Part shown: piece by piece, positions 42,683 through 50,994 of the stretch
Layout of the letters: the number at the start of each line of letters is the position of its first letter
Position numbering within the stretch: the stretch's first letter is position 1
Source: Thiorhodococcus minor
GTDB lineage: Bacteria; Pseudomonadota; Gammaproteobacteria; Chromatiales; Chromatiaceae
Assembly: GCF_010820565.1 (NCBI RefSeq)
Contig: NZ_JAAIJQ010000005.1
Location: forward strand, 58,558 to 122,557
Reading direction: 5' to 3'
Length of the DNA: 64,000 nucleotides
Program-made: the position numbers and the translations under genes
The notes under the pieces: model-generated
What the model was told of the DNA's origin: nothing
The model's input: the letters and a program-made list of their open reading frames with translations, nothing else
Database searches by the model: none

Positions 42683-44371
42683 ATGACAACAGCGCCCGAG
42701 TCCACCCTGGTTGGCCGTATTGTCGACATCACTGGCGGCTGCCTCGTTGCCACCTTGTTTCCGGGCGAGGAGGGCTACGCCCCTTCGCGAGCGCTCGGGG
42801 ACGAGAGTCTGCCGATCGGGCAGCTCGGCAGCCTGGTCGAGATCAGGGATCGCGCGGGGCATGTGCTGGCCGAGGTCTCTCGCATCGTCGAGGACGCCCG
42901 GGTCACGCGCACGACCAAGGACACCGGCTCGGGCGGGCCGCGCGCCCTGACCACGCGTGAGCGGCGGCTGGAGCTGACGCCCCTGGGCGAGATCAATTCG
43001 GATGGGCGTCTGGAGCCTGGCGTCGCCCGTTACCCGGTGATCGGCGCGGCGGTTCACCTCATCGCGAGCAATCGGCTCGCCGCGCTCATTTCCCGCAAGA
43101 CAGAGGGCGCACTCGAGCTCGGGCGTCTCTCCGTGCGGCCGTCGCTGAAGGCCTCGCTGGACCCCTCTGCCTTGTTCGGGCGGCATCTGGCCATCTTGGG
43201 GCAGACCGGCGCGGGTAAGTCCTGGACGCTCTCCAGTCTCATGCAGAGCGTGGTCAAGGGCATGCCCCGCTCGCACATCATCATGCTCGATCTCCACGGC
43301 GAGTACGGCTGGAAGAAGAAAGACGGCACCATGGAGGGCATTTTCCCCCCTGGCACAGCGAGATACATCGACGCTCGCGAGCTCGAGATCCCCTATTGGC
43401 TGCTGACCTATTCGGAGCTGGTCGATCTCTTCGTCGACCGCACGGATGCCAATGCGACCGTCCAGATCGCCTTCCTGCGCGAATCACTCTACAGCCTGCG
43501 TAAGCAGTCCAATCAGCACATGGGGATGAACCGGCTCTCGGTGGATTCGCCTGTCTACTTTCCGATCGACGAGCTCTACAACAAGTTCAAGAAGGCCAAC
43601 GAAGAAAAGCTCGAGTTCGGCAAGGTCAAGGGTCCGCTGCACGGTGCCTTCGACGACTTCCTGGTGCGCTTCCAGTCGCTCTACAACGACGGCAGGTACG
43701 ATTTCTTCATGCGGCCGCGCAAGCACAACAGCTCGGCGACCCTCGAGCATCTGTTGCGCAATTTCGTCGGCCTGGGCGAGCAGAAGAGCCAGGTGACGGT
43801 GGTCGACCTCAGCCCGGTGCCAGTCGATTTGCGCCCCGTGGTGTCGGCCCAGATCGGGCGGCTGGCCTATGAGTTCAACTACTGGAATCCGCGCCGGCAC
43901 GAGTTTCCATTGCTGCTGGTCTGCGAGGAGGCGCATCAGTACATCCCGAGCGATGCGGATACCCGTTTCGTCGGGACGCGACGCGCCATGGAGCGCATCG
44001 CCAAGGAGGGACGTAAGTACGGCGTCACCCTTTGTATCGTGAGCCAGCGTCCGACCGAGCTGTCGCAGACCGTGCTTTCGCAGTGCGGCAACTATCTCTG
44101 CTTGCGCATCTCCAATGCCGACGACCAAGAATATGTGCGGCGGCTGCTGCCGGAGGGGGCCAAGAACCTCGCCGACATGCTGGCGTCCTTGCGACGGGGC
44201 GAGGTGCTTGCGGTCGGCGATGCCTCGCTGCTCCCGGCGCGCATCTTGGTCCATCCGCCCGAGCCGGCGCCGGCCAGCAATGACGCACCTCTCTCGAAGA
44301 GCTGGCGCGAGGGTCCGGACGATCTCGATGTGGCCGACATCATCAATCGGTGGTGGAGCCAGGTGCGCTGA
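42683..44371 (+). CDS. HerA/DUF87-family hexameric ATPase
   Basis: 562 residues from ATG 42683 (GGAG about 11 bases upstream); ATG 42650 in frame is an alternative. A HAS-barrel-like N-terminal domain (about 1-90) precedes the ATPase: Walker A GQTGAGKS (173-180), Walker B LLLVCEEAHQ, and the arginine-finger region GVTLCIVSQRPTELSQTVLS. HerA proteins translocate on DNA, usually with the nuclease NurA, and some pair with Sir2 or DUF4297 effectors in phage defence. No partner is encoded next to it. Confidence 0.9.
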   Translation: MTTAPESTLVGRIVDITGGCLVATLFPGEEGYAPSRALGDESLPIGQLGSLVEIRDRAGHVLAEVSRIVEDARVTRTTKDTGSGGPRALTTRERRLELTPLGEINSDGRLEPGVARYPVIGAAVHLIASNRLAALISRKTEGALELGRLSVRPSLKASLDPSALFGRHLAILGQTGAGKSWTLSSLMQSVVKGMPRSHIIMLDLHGEYGWKKKDGTMEGIFPPGTARYIDARELEIPYWLLTYSELVDLFVDRTDANATVQIAFLRESLYSLRKQSNQHMGMNRLSVDSPVYFPIDELYNKFKKANEEKLEFGKVKGPLHGAFDDFLVRFQSLYNDGRYDFFMRPRKHNSSATLEHLLRNFVGLGEQKSQVTVVDLSPVPVDLRPVVSAQIGRLAYEFNYWNPRRHEFPLLLVCEEAHQYIPSDADTRFVGTRRAMERIAKEGRKYGVTLCIVSQRPTELSQTVLSQCGNYLCLRISNADDQEYVRRLLPEGAKNLADMLASLRRGEVLAVGDASLLPARILVHPPEPAPASNDAPLSKSWREGPDDLDVADIINRWWSQVR

Positions 44372-44552
44372 GCCCCGGGTGCGCTGAGATAGCGAGCGGT
44401 GGAAGCGGCCAAGCCCTGGGATTCCAGCCCTCGGGGGCGGGGGAGTCTGCTGGCGCGCTCCGCGCCGTGCTGGCCAGCCTGCATGCCCGCCCCTATGCTT
44501 GAGCCACCTCTCGGGGCGTTGGCATCGCTAACGCGCGGACCTTGCTTAGGCT

Positions 44553-45044
44553 ATGGAAGACAAGACGGCATCATCGCCGAATCCTTCGCCGCTTCTCTGG
44601 ATGATCCTGGCCATCCTGGCTTGCGGAGTGCTTGCGACGCTGGCCTACAAGCTGTGGCCCTTGCTGTACCCGGAGGTGACGGAAGTCGCCGCATTGGACA
44701 CAGGCTGCGACTTGCGCCTCTCCCCCTGCGAGGTCGGCTTTCGCGACGGCGGTCGCGTGCTGCTGGACATCCGTCCAGCGGGGATTCCGCCGGCGACCCC
44801 CCTGCAGCTCCATGTTTTGGTGCGGGGCATCGAAGCCGAGTCCGTCGAGGTCGACTTCGCCGGCGTCGATATGTACATGGGCTTCAATCGGGTCGCTCTC
44901 GTAGAGGAGCGGCCTGGCCACTACCAGGGCTCAGGCATGATTCCGGTCTGTGTCCGAGACCGCATGACCTGGGAGGCGCGCGTCTTGCTGCAGACGCCAC
45001 GCGGACTTCTGGCGGCACCCTTCAGATTCGACACGGTTCGCTGA
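44553..45044 (+). CDS. Membrane-anchored protein with periplasmic beta domain
   Basis: 163 residues: one N-terminal membrane helix (LLWMILAILACGVLATLAYK), then an exported domain with four Cys in pairs that could form disulfides (TGCDLRLSPCEVGF; PVCVRDR). The domain is beta-rich (ATPLQLHVLVRGIEAESVEV), reminiscent of FixH-like or copper-handling immunoglobulin folds, but this is a loose resemblance. I cannot name the family. It is convergent with the nickel transporter operon. Confidence 0.7.
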   Translation: MEDKTASSPNPSPLLWMILAILACGVLATLAYKLWPLLYPEVTEVAALDTGCDLRLSPCEVGFRDGGRVLLDIRPAGIPPATPLQLHVLVRGIEAESVEVDFAGVDMYMGFNRVALVEERPGHYQGSGMIPVCVRDRMTWEARVLLQTPRGLLAAPFRFDTVR

Positions 45045-45069
45045 TGGCCCGGCCGGCCTGCGCCGCAGG

Positions 45070-45843
45070 CTAGTCGAGCTCCTGGTCTTCGTGCGGCAGC
45101 TCGGACGGTGGGTGGGAGTGGTCCTTGGCCGTCCCAAGCGCATGCAGGTGAGCATGGGTGTGATAGTGGGTGTGCCCATGCCGGTGCAGCCTGGCCTCGA
45201 CAAGTCGGCCATCGCCGAGCTTCAGGGCGCGCGTCGATAGCCGCTCGAGAAAGCGCCGGTCATGCGAGACCATGATCATGGCCTGAGGCAGCGCGGCAAG
45301 ATGCTCGACGAGCAGCTGCTCGGTCGTTTCATCCAGGCCATTCGTCGGCTCGTCGAGCAGCAGTACGTCCGGATGCATCGCGAGCACGGTCGCCAGCGCG
45401 ACCATGCGTTTTTCCCCCGCCGAAAGCCGATGGGTGACCCGTTCGGCGAAGCCGGACAGGCCGAGCTGCGCTAGGGTGCTGAGCGCGTCCTGGCGTGCCT
45501 CGGTCGCCGACCGTCCGAGATTCATCGGGCCGAAGGCGACATCCTCGAGCACGGTCGGGCAGAAGAGCTGGTCGTCCGAGTCTTGAAAGACCAAGCCCAC
45601 CCTTGCCCTGACCTGATGGAAGTCCTGCTCGCTGCGACACGCTGCGCCGAAGGCGAGGATTCGTCCCGACGTCGGACGTTTCAGGCCGACGATGAGATGC
45701 AGCAGTGTCGTCTTGCCCGCGCCGTTCGGTCCGATCAGGGCGACCCGATCTCCGGCATTGAGTGCAAAGCTGACGCCATCGAGGACGGGGCGCTCCGGAT
45801 AGTCGAAGGCGATCTGACGCAGCTCGATCAATGGGGCGCTCAT
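45070..45843 (-). CDS. nikO: Nickel/cobalt ECF transporter ATP-binding subunit
   Basis: 257 residues, an ABC ATPase of the CbiO type: Walker A GPNGAGKT, Q-loop VFQDSDDQLFCPTV (with the CbiO-typical DDQLF), signature LSAGEKRMVALA, Walker B VLLLDEPTNGLD and the switch His in IMVSHDRRF. The C-terminus carries an added His-rich tail (HRHGHTHYHTHAHLH, then DHSHPP), which could hold Ni or Co near the transporter. It energises uptake with NikQ and NikM. Its start overlaps the nikQ stop (ATGA). Confidence 0.93.
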   Translation of the reverse strand: MSAPLIELRQIAFDYPERPVLDGVSFALNAGDRVALIGPNGAGKTTLLHLIVGLKRPTSGRILAFGAACRSEQDFHQVRARVGLVFQDSDDQLFCPTVLEDVAFGPMNLGRSATEARQDALSTLAQLGLSGFAERVTHRLSAGEKRMVALATVLAMHPDVLLLDEPTNGLDETTEQLLVEHLAALPQAMIMVSHDRRFLERLSTRALKLGDGRLVEARLHRHGHTHYHTHAHLHALGTAKDHSHPPSELPHEDQELD

Positions 45844-46598
45844 CGCGACATCCGGTCTAATAGGATAAGGCCGCTCAGCAGGACGGCGCAGCCGAATGCC
45901 GCGATCGTATCCCGGGTCTCCCAGCGTGTCGAATCCAAGAGATAGAGGCGTCCATCGAAGCCGCGACAGCGCATCGCCGCAAGGATGCGCTGGGCGCGCT
46001 CGAGGCTGCGCACCAGCAGCATCCCGACGAGCCAGCCGTAGCTGCGCCAGGTGTGCCAGTCGCTGCGGGGCATGAAGGCACGCGCGCGCATCGCCTGGCG
46101 AAGCCTGCCGAGCTCGGCCTGCATTAGGTGAATCTGGCGAACGGTCATCAGGAAGAGATGAGCCAGCTTTTCCGGCACCCCGAGTCGAGCGAGCGCATGC
46201 CCGAGGGCGACCGCCTCCAGGGTTCCGACGAGCGCCAGGAGACTGAGCACCACGGCGTTGGACTTGAGCAGGATGAGGGCGGCGAGCTGGATGCCTTCGG
46301 CGCTGGCCGTCAGCGGTCCGACGTGCAGGATGGCGGCGCCTGGCGTCGTGAACGGCAGGGTGACGAGCAAGACGAGGATAAAGCCCTCCAGTGCCAGCAG
46401 GCGCCGACCGAGCGAGCCCGGCCGAATGCCCGCCGCGCGGGTGAGTGATGCGGCCAAGAGCAGGGCCGTGATCGCGGCGGAGGGCGTCGTCAGGCCGACC
46501 GTGGTCAGGGCGAAGGCGAGCGCGCAGAGAATCCGCAGGCGCGGGTCTCGCTCGCTGATCCACCCCGAGCCTCCGGGAGACAGCATGAGGGGCGTCAT
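45840..46598 (-). CDS. nikQ: Nickel/cobalt ECF transporter membrane coupling subunit
   Basis: 252 residues, CbiQ/EcfT type, with about five hydrophobic helices and the two cytoplasmic coupling-helix motifs A-R-G/A-x. Here these read MRARAFMPRS and MRCRGFDGRLYLLD; they dock on the ATPase. ATG 46598 overlaps the nikL stop. The longer frame to 46634 runs into nikL and is unlikely. Confidence 0.9.
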   Translation of the reverse strand: MTPLMLSPGGSGWISERDPRLRILCALAFALTTVGLTTPSAAITALLLAASLTRAAGIRPGSLGRRLLALEGFILVLLVTLPFTTPGAAILHVGPLTASAEGIQLAALILLKSNAVVLSLLALVGTLEAVALGHALARLGVPEKLAHLFLMTVRQIHLMQAELGRLRQAMRARAFMPRSDWHTWRSYGWLVGMLLVRSLERAQRILAAMRCRGFDGRLYLLDSTRWETRDTIAAFGCAVLLSGLILLDRMSR

Positions 46599-47269
46599 GG
46601 CGTGTCGCGCGGCGCGCGGCGGCTCTTCCACCACAGGGCCAAGCCCATGATGCCGATGATGTAGCCGATGCCGCCGAGGATATCGGTCAGGCGTGCCCTG
46701 TCCTGGGCGGCCGCGAGCTGCTCGCGCAGCGGACGAATCTGACGGGCGACTGCCAGCTCGATGGCTGCGGGGAGCTGCGGGCTCGGCGCCGCGTGACCTG
46801 TCTGCTGTGCTGCCGCAGAGGCTGCGCCGACGGCTTCCTGAGAGGGCTGCCGCCCCTCTAGGCCGGGGGAGACGCGGCCCTGTCCGCGCGTCGTCTCGTC
46901 ATCAGCCTGTGTCGGGAAGGCGGGTGCCAGCTCGGCGGCGGAGATTCGCCAAGTCGCCTGGTGTCCGTCGGGCGCCTTGGCGACGACCAGATGATCGCCC
47001 GGCTCGGTCGCGAAATAGGTGAAGCGACCGTTCGCATCCGGCTGAAGCTCGGCGAGGGTGCGCCCGCCGCCGTCCTGGATCAAGATGCTCGCCCCACCTG
47101 CCTTGCCGCCGCCGGCGAAGTAGGCGCCGCCCTGGATCTGATCGCCGACTGCCGAGGCGAAGACCTTGAGCTTGTGTGCCGAGGCTGGCGCCGACCCCAT
47201 GAGGCCGGCCACGATCAGGGTGGCGTAGACGACAGCTGCGCGGACAATGGCCTTGCGTGCATTGATCAT
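46595..47269 (-). CDS. nikL: Nickel ECF transporter auxiliary protein NikL-like
   Basis: 224 residues: a signal-like N-terminus ending SAPASAHKLKVFA, a small beta-sandwich (about 30-110, GGAYFAGGGKAGGASILIQD and DANGRFTYF), an Ala/Gln/Pro-rich coiled linker, and a C-terminal membrane helix (YIIGIMGLALWWKSRR). This layout is that of NikL in NikKMLQO nickel transporters, replacing CbiN. The first residue after signal removal is His, a potential metal ligand. Confidence 0.82.
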   Translation of the reverse strand: MINARKAIVRAAVVYATLIVAGLMGSAPASAHKLKVFASAVGDQIQGGAYFAGGGKAGGASILIQDGGGRTLAELQPDANGRFTYFATEPGDHLVVAKAPDGHQATWRISAAELAPAFPTQADDETTRGQGRVSPGLEGRQPSQEAVGAASAAAQQTGHAAPSPQLPAAIELAVARQIRPLREQLAAAQDRARLTDILGGIGYIIGIMGLALWWKSRRAPRDTP

Positions 47270-47389
47270 CTGTTGGCTGCCTCGTCAGTGAATCGGCGGG
47301 GGGTGCTGGCGACCCATGCGTCCTCGGTGCCCAGGCCGCTCTTCGAGGATAGGCCCAGATCGCCTTGATCTTCCGAGACCGCGGGCATC

Positions 47390-48019
47390 TCAGGGGGCCG
47401 CACGTCCTTGTGTCTCGCCTGCGAGGGTCTCCGGGGCGACTCGGCTCAGGAAGGCAACGACCGTGGCGGTGATCAGGCCCTCGGCGATGGCGAGTGGCAG
47501 ATAGACGGCGATCAGGATTTTCGCGGCTGGCACATAGGCCTCACCACTGAGGCCGAGGCTGATCGCAACCATGGTGCCGGTGAGCAAGACGCCGAGGACG
47601 CCCGCCATGAGACCTGTCCGGAAGGCCTGGCTCGGTGTCGAGCGAGGACTGAGCCTGGGGCCGAGGAGGAGCGCGCACAGGAGGGCGGGGAGGGCGAGGT
47701 TCAGGGTGTTGACGCCGAGCACGACCAGTCCGCCGAATCCGAAGAAGACGGCTTGGAGGATGAGCGCGACGAGCAGGGCTGGTACGGCCGTCCACCCAAG
47801 CAGGAGCCCCATGAGGCCGTTCAGCAGGAGGTGCGCGGAGCTTGGGCCGAGAGGGACGTTGATCAGGGAGGCGACGAAGAAGGTCGCAGAAAGCACAGCT
47901 GCTTGCGGCAGCCGGTCATAGTCCAGGCGGCGCAGCGCTGTGCCGACCAGACCGAGACCGACCGTGGCGCCCGCGATCAACACCGGGGCCGATAGGACGC
48001 CGTCGGGAATATGGGCCAA
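47390..48019 (-). CDS. nikM: Nickel/cobalt ECF transporter substrate-specific subunit
   Basis: 209 residues, CbiM/NikM type, with seven hydrophobic helices. The N-terminus MAHIPDGVLSAPV carries the conserved His-x-x-Asp that folds into the metal site, and PLGPSSAHLLLNGLMGLLLG supplies the second conserved His region. It binds the metal ion in the membrane. It lies 18 bp after nikK in the same operon. Confidence 0.92.
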   Translation of the reverse strand: MAHIPDGVLSAPVLIAGATVGLGLVGTALRRLDYDRLPQAAVLSATFFVASLINVPLGPSSAHLLLNGLMGLLLGWTAVPALLVALILQAVFFGFGGLVVLGVNTLNLALPALLCALLLGPRLSPRSTPSQAFRTGLMAGVLGVLLTGTMVAISLGLSGEAYVPAAKILIAVYLPLAIAEGLITATVVAFLSRVAPETLAGETQGRAAP

Positions 48020-48037
48020 GTCCGTCGCTCCGCGGCG

Positions 48038-48820
48038 CTAGCGCATGTCTCTGACGTGCACCCACATCAAGGCGCCGGCCTCCACTGGGACTGGCTCACC
48101 CGCCGGGCTCTCCATGGGCGCGTCGCCTTCCAGCAGGGCCGCGAAGCCCCACCAGCCCGAGTGTGGCATGGCGTAGCTGAAGACGCCGTTCGCATCGGCT
48201 TTGACGACCTGGGTGATGTAGGGATCCGAGGGCGGCGTGATGCTGCCGTCGTTGCGCCATTCGACCTCGACTTCCGCGAAGGCGACTGGCTCGCCGTTCT
48301 GCTTGACGATGCCGCGGAAGAGATTTCCGCTCCAGAGGCCATAGGGGCGGGTCAAGGGGAGAATCTCGACCGGCAGTCCGAGCTCTCGGTCCCAGCCCTG
48401 CTCGGCGCCGAAGGCATCGACGACCACCTTGGTGTAGTGGACGATCATGACGCCTTCGGCGGGCTCCCAGTAGGGTGCTGGCTCGACATAGAAGATGTAG
48501 TCGCCCGGCTGCCTGACCTGGTACTCGGCGTGAAATGCCTCTTTGCCGTCGATGGCTTCGGATTCGAGCTGGTCGATCAAATCCTCCTCCCCATCTGGGC
48601 CGACGACAGCGAAACGTTTCGGCATGCCCATGGGCATGACCGGACCGCGCTCCATGGGATGGGTGAATTTCAGGGCGAGCGCGATCCTGCTCCCGGTCTC
48701 GCCCGTCAGGATGTCCGTGGAGGGGATGAGCTCCTGGAAGTGAGCCTGGGCGCCGAGCGCTGTCATCAGCAGGATGCCGAGCAGGGCTTGGTGTGGCCGA
48801 GTGCTTATTCCTTGTCCCAT
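48038..48820 (-). CDS. nikK: Periplasmic DUF4198 protein of the nickel transporter (NikK)
   Basis: 260 residues with a signal peptide ending [13 protein letters not shown], so the mature protein begins with His, typical of DUF4198/NikK. Conserved segments include [32 protein letters not shown], and [20 protein letters not shown]. NikK is thought to deliver Ni to NikM. ATG 48820 is preferred because the signal peptide then has normal length; ATG 48865 is the alternative. It is first in the operon and preceded by a candidate NikR box. Confidence 0.88.
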   Translation of the reverse strand: MGQGISTRPHQALLGILLMTALGAQAHFQELIPSTDILTGETGSRIALALKFTHPMERGPVMPMGMPKRFAVVGPDGEEDLIDQLESEAIDGKEAFHAEYQVRQPGDYIFYVEPAPYWEPAEGVMIVHYTKVVVDAFGAEQGWDRELGLPVEILPLTRPYGLWSGNLFRGIVKQNGEPVAFAEVEVEWRNDGSITPPSDPYITQVVKADANGVFSYAMPHSGWWGFAALLEGDAPMESPAGEPVPVEAGALMWVHVRDMR

Positions 48821-48846
48821 GTCGTCGTCCCTCGCTGTTCCGGTAG

Positions 48847-48875
48847 AGTGTGACGAGATTTTCATTGGTAACACT
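48847..48875 (-). promoter_or_regulatory. Candidate NikR operator upstream of nikK
   Basis: An inverted repeat AGTGTGAC-N13-GTAACACT (48847-48854 and 48868-48875) with one mismatch between the half-sites. The form resembles the GTGTNAC...GTNACAC NikR sites of non-enteric bacteria. It lies 27 bp upstream of the nikK start. Confidence 0.7.
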
Positions 48876-48923
48876 TCGGGTGTCAACCCGGTGGGCGGGG
48901 GCGGGAGATGGGCGCAACGAGGC

Positions 48924-49119
48924 GTCTTAGGTGATTTCCTGAAATGATCCTACCCAGAACAGCGCCTCCAGTCGGATGGGCAAAGCCCCTGGCACGCCGG
49001 CGCGCATGGGGAAGACGTTTGTGGGGCGTGCCCACCCAGGTCGCTCAGGCGCCTGGACGATGGGCAGGCTGCGCTTTGCCCATCCTCGGGGAATCGGTTT
49101 CCCAGAAATCACCTTAGAC
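48924..49119. repeat. 196-bp inverted-repeat element (CTTAGGTGATTTC ends)
   Basis: Left end GTCTTAGGTGATTTCCTG, right end CAGAAATCACCTTAGAC, imperfect inverted termini of about 17 bp. The interior includes a GATGGGCAAAG/CTTTGCCCATC palindrome. The terminus CTTAGGTGATTTCC recurs at about 63797, inside the repeat at the end of the window. Confidence 0.7.
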
Positions 49120-49200
49120 GATTGCTCGAAATTGCCGCACCAACAGCCCATGGCACTCGGGAAGCCCATGATGCTCCGCAAACGCCTGGGGGGATGAGAG

Positions 49201-49304
49201 GCTGTCTGGAAATCATGGTCGAGACATTTGTAGGGGCGAATTCATTCGCCCCTGGTCCGGCGGTTGGGCGAATGAATTCGCCCCTACACGTTTTTCCAGA
49301 CAGC
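49201..49304. repeat. 104-bp two-tier palindrome (GCTGTCTGGAAA ends)
   Basis: Perfect outer arms GCTGTCTGGAAA (49201-49212) and TTTCCAGACAGC (49293-49304). Inside them are perfect 23-bp arms at 49229-49251 and 49266-49288, containing GTAGGGGCGAATTCATTCGC, around a 14-base loop. The inner palindrome is a repeat type common in gammaproteobacteria and cyanobacteria. Confidence 0.85.
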
Positions 49305-49356
49305 TTCTGAGCCTGGTGTCCCTGATGGCGCATCGATCCCGCGTCTCCCGGAGGCA

Positions 49357-49412
49357 TCGCCCGCAAGCGGGCTCCTACCGAGAAGAGCGCGTCGGAGCCC
49401 GCTTGCGGGCGA
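49357..49412. repeat. REP-like hairpin (TCGCCCGCAAGCGGGCTCC)
   Basis: Perfect 19-bp arms TCGCCCGCAAGCGGGCTCC (49357-49375) and its reverse complement (49394-49412) around an 18-base loop. The same hairpin with small changes is found at about 63640-63690, and a half-copy at 16217-16230. Confidence 0.85.
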
Positions 49413-49642
49413 TTGGTATGAGGATTCTCGGAAATCGCCTGAGGGCTCTTGGTCCTGAAGAGCAGTCAGTCGTCGTTGTGGCGCAGGCCGCGTGTCTGCG
49501 GCGGATGGCAGGTTGCCTGCTCCGTCGCGCGGGACTCCCCACGGGGGAGAATGGCTCCGCTGGGGCGCTGGCGCGGACGGGATTCGGACGTGCTGGCGGT
49601 GGAGTCGCGGGCGTCGATCATCGATTGGCCCGGCCTTTCGCT

Positions 49643-49721
49643 GTAGTGTGGACAAGCGCAGCGCAGTCCACCTGGGGCGGCGCGGGATTCGGTGGACTTC
49701 GTTCTCGCTCGTGCACCCTAC
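49643..49721. repeat. Dispersed GTGGAC palindromic repeat, copy 5 (inverted)
   Basis: Begins GTAGTGTGGACAAGCGCAGC and ends GCTCGTGCACCCTAC: the same element as copies 1-4 but in the opposite orientation. It completes a 940-bp stretch (48821-49759) of four repeats and no gene. Confidence 0.8.
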
Positions 49722-49759
49722 CGGTCCAACTGACGGTCAAGGCCGAGTCGCGGTTGCGG

Positions 49760-50086
49760 TCAATCCTGTGGAGGCTCGGCCTCCAGCCGCTCACGCAAGG
49801 CCTCGATCTCTTCGCGGAGCGCCTTGAGCTGCTGGACCTGCTCTTGGAGATAGGCGACCTCTTCCTTCATTCGCATGGTGCTCTGAGCCTTCTCTCGATG
49901 GTCGCGCAGCTTGCTGAGGGCGTCTTTCAGCTCCTGATAATCTTGCTGATGCTTCGAGAAGGATTGCGGAATCTTTGTCGGACCGCTCTTGAAGGTGGTG
50001 CTTCCGGAGGAGCCGTACACGCGATTCAGGATGGCGTCCAAGTCGCTGTCGAAGCCTTTCGGGTGGTCTTGAAACTGCTTCGCCAT
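49760..50086 (-). CDS. Small coiled-coil protein
   Basis: 108 residues from ATG 50086. The N-terminal 35 residues are polar (FDSDLDAILNRVYGSSGSTT); the rest is a continuous coiled coil (about 45-105, ELKDALSKLRDHREKAQSTM ... YLQEQVQQLKALREEIEALR). No membrane segment. The ribosome site is weak, but the heptad pattern and codon use are convincing. The function is unknown; scaffolding is one possibility. Confidence 0.65.
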   Translation of the reverse strand: MAKQFQDHPKGFDSDLDAILNRVYGSSGSTTFKSGPTKIPQSFSKHQQDYQELKDALSKLRDHREKAQSTMRMKEEVAYLQEQVQQLKALREEIEALRERLEAEPPQD

Positions 50087-50246
50087 AGTCGTCCGTCTAG
50101 TGATGTGATGTAGAGTACCGCGGGTGTGGGCAGTCCCTGACCTGGGGCGCCCCATGGCAGCGAGTATATCTCGCGGCTTTCGAGGCGTATTGCGATGTCA
50201 TCCCCATAATCCTCTCGTCCTCTCTTGACTCAAGGAGCCTTCAGCC

Positions 50247-50960
50247 ATGCCGACCAGTCCGATCGCCGTTGTGACCGGTGCCTACCGTGGCCTCGGTCTC
50301 GAGACCTGTCGCCAGCTTGCAGAGAAGGGCTACAGCGTCGTGCTGACGGCGCGCCGAGGGCCAGAAGGCCGGAGCGCGGTCGAAGCGCTCGAGGCGCAGG
50401 GCCTGGAAGTGGAGTTTCAGCCGTTGGACGTCCTGAGCGAGGATTCGATGCGTCACCTCGCTGCAGTCATCGCGCAGAGGCAGGGGCGGCTGGATGTGCT
50501 GGTCAACAACGCAGGCATCTTTCCGGGTCCGTCGCCGGGCTCGCCTGGTGCGAGCGTCTTCGACGCGAGCCTCGAGGTGATTCGCCAAGGCTTCGAGACC
50601 AACACGCTCGCGGCGCTGCGACTCTGTCAGTTGATGATTCCCTTGATGAAGGGGCGCGGTCGGGTAGTGAACGTCTCGTCGGGGATGGGGCAGCTCAGTG
50701 AGATGAATGGCTGCTGTCCGGGGTACCGTCTATCCAAGACGGCACTGAATGCGGTCACGCGAATCTTTGCGGACGAGCTGAAGGGGACGGGCATCAAGGT
50801 CAATTCGGTCTGCCCGGGGTGGGTGAGGACCGATATGGGAGGCGATGCGGCTCCACTGGGGGTGAGCGAGGGGGTCCGTGGCATCCTGTGGGCTGCGACC
50901 TTGCCGGACGATGGACCGAGCGGAGGCTTCTTCAGGCATGGCGAGCCGATTCCCTGGTAG
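50247..50960 (+). CDS. Short-chain dehydrogenase/reductase (carbonyl reductase-like)
   Basis: 237 residues, classical SDR: cofactor motif TGAYRGLG (10-17), an Ala-Arg-Arg after strand 2 favouring NADP(H), NNAG motif (VLVNNAGIF), catalytic Ser in VVNVSSGMG and YRLSK (Y-x-x-x-K). VCPGWVRTDMGG and a final HGEPIPW resemble the carbonyl-reductase/SDR21C group. Substrate unknown. CAAGGAG lies 12 bases before ATG 50247. Confidence 0.88.
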   Translation: MPTSPIAVVTGAYRGLGLETCRQLAEKGYSVVLTARRGPEGRSAVEALEAQGLEVEFQPLDVLSEDSMRHLAAVIAQRQGRLDVLVNNAGIFPGPSPGSPGASVFDASLEVIRQGFETNTLAALRLCQLMIPLMKGRGRVVNVSSGMGQLSEMNGCCPGYRLSKTALNAVTRIFADELKGTGIKVNSVCPGWVRTDMGGDAAPLGVSEGVRGILWAATLPDDGPSGGFFRHGEPIPW

Positions 50961-50994
50961 CTGGCTTGCCGGAGGCCAGCGGATCCTCGTCGGC

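Noticed and set aside
42683..44371. HerA-based phage defence operon
   Set aside because: Neither neighbour encodes Sir2, DUF4297, NurA or another nuclease, so a defence label is not supported.
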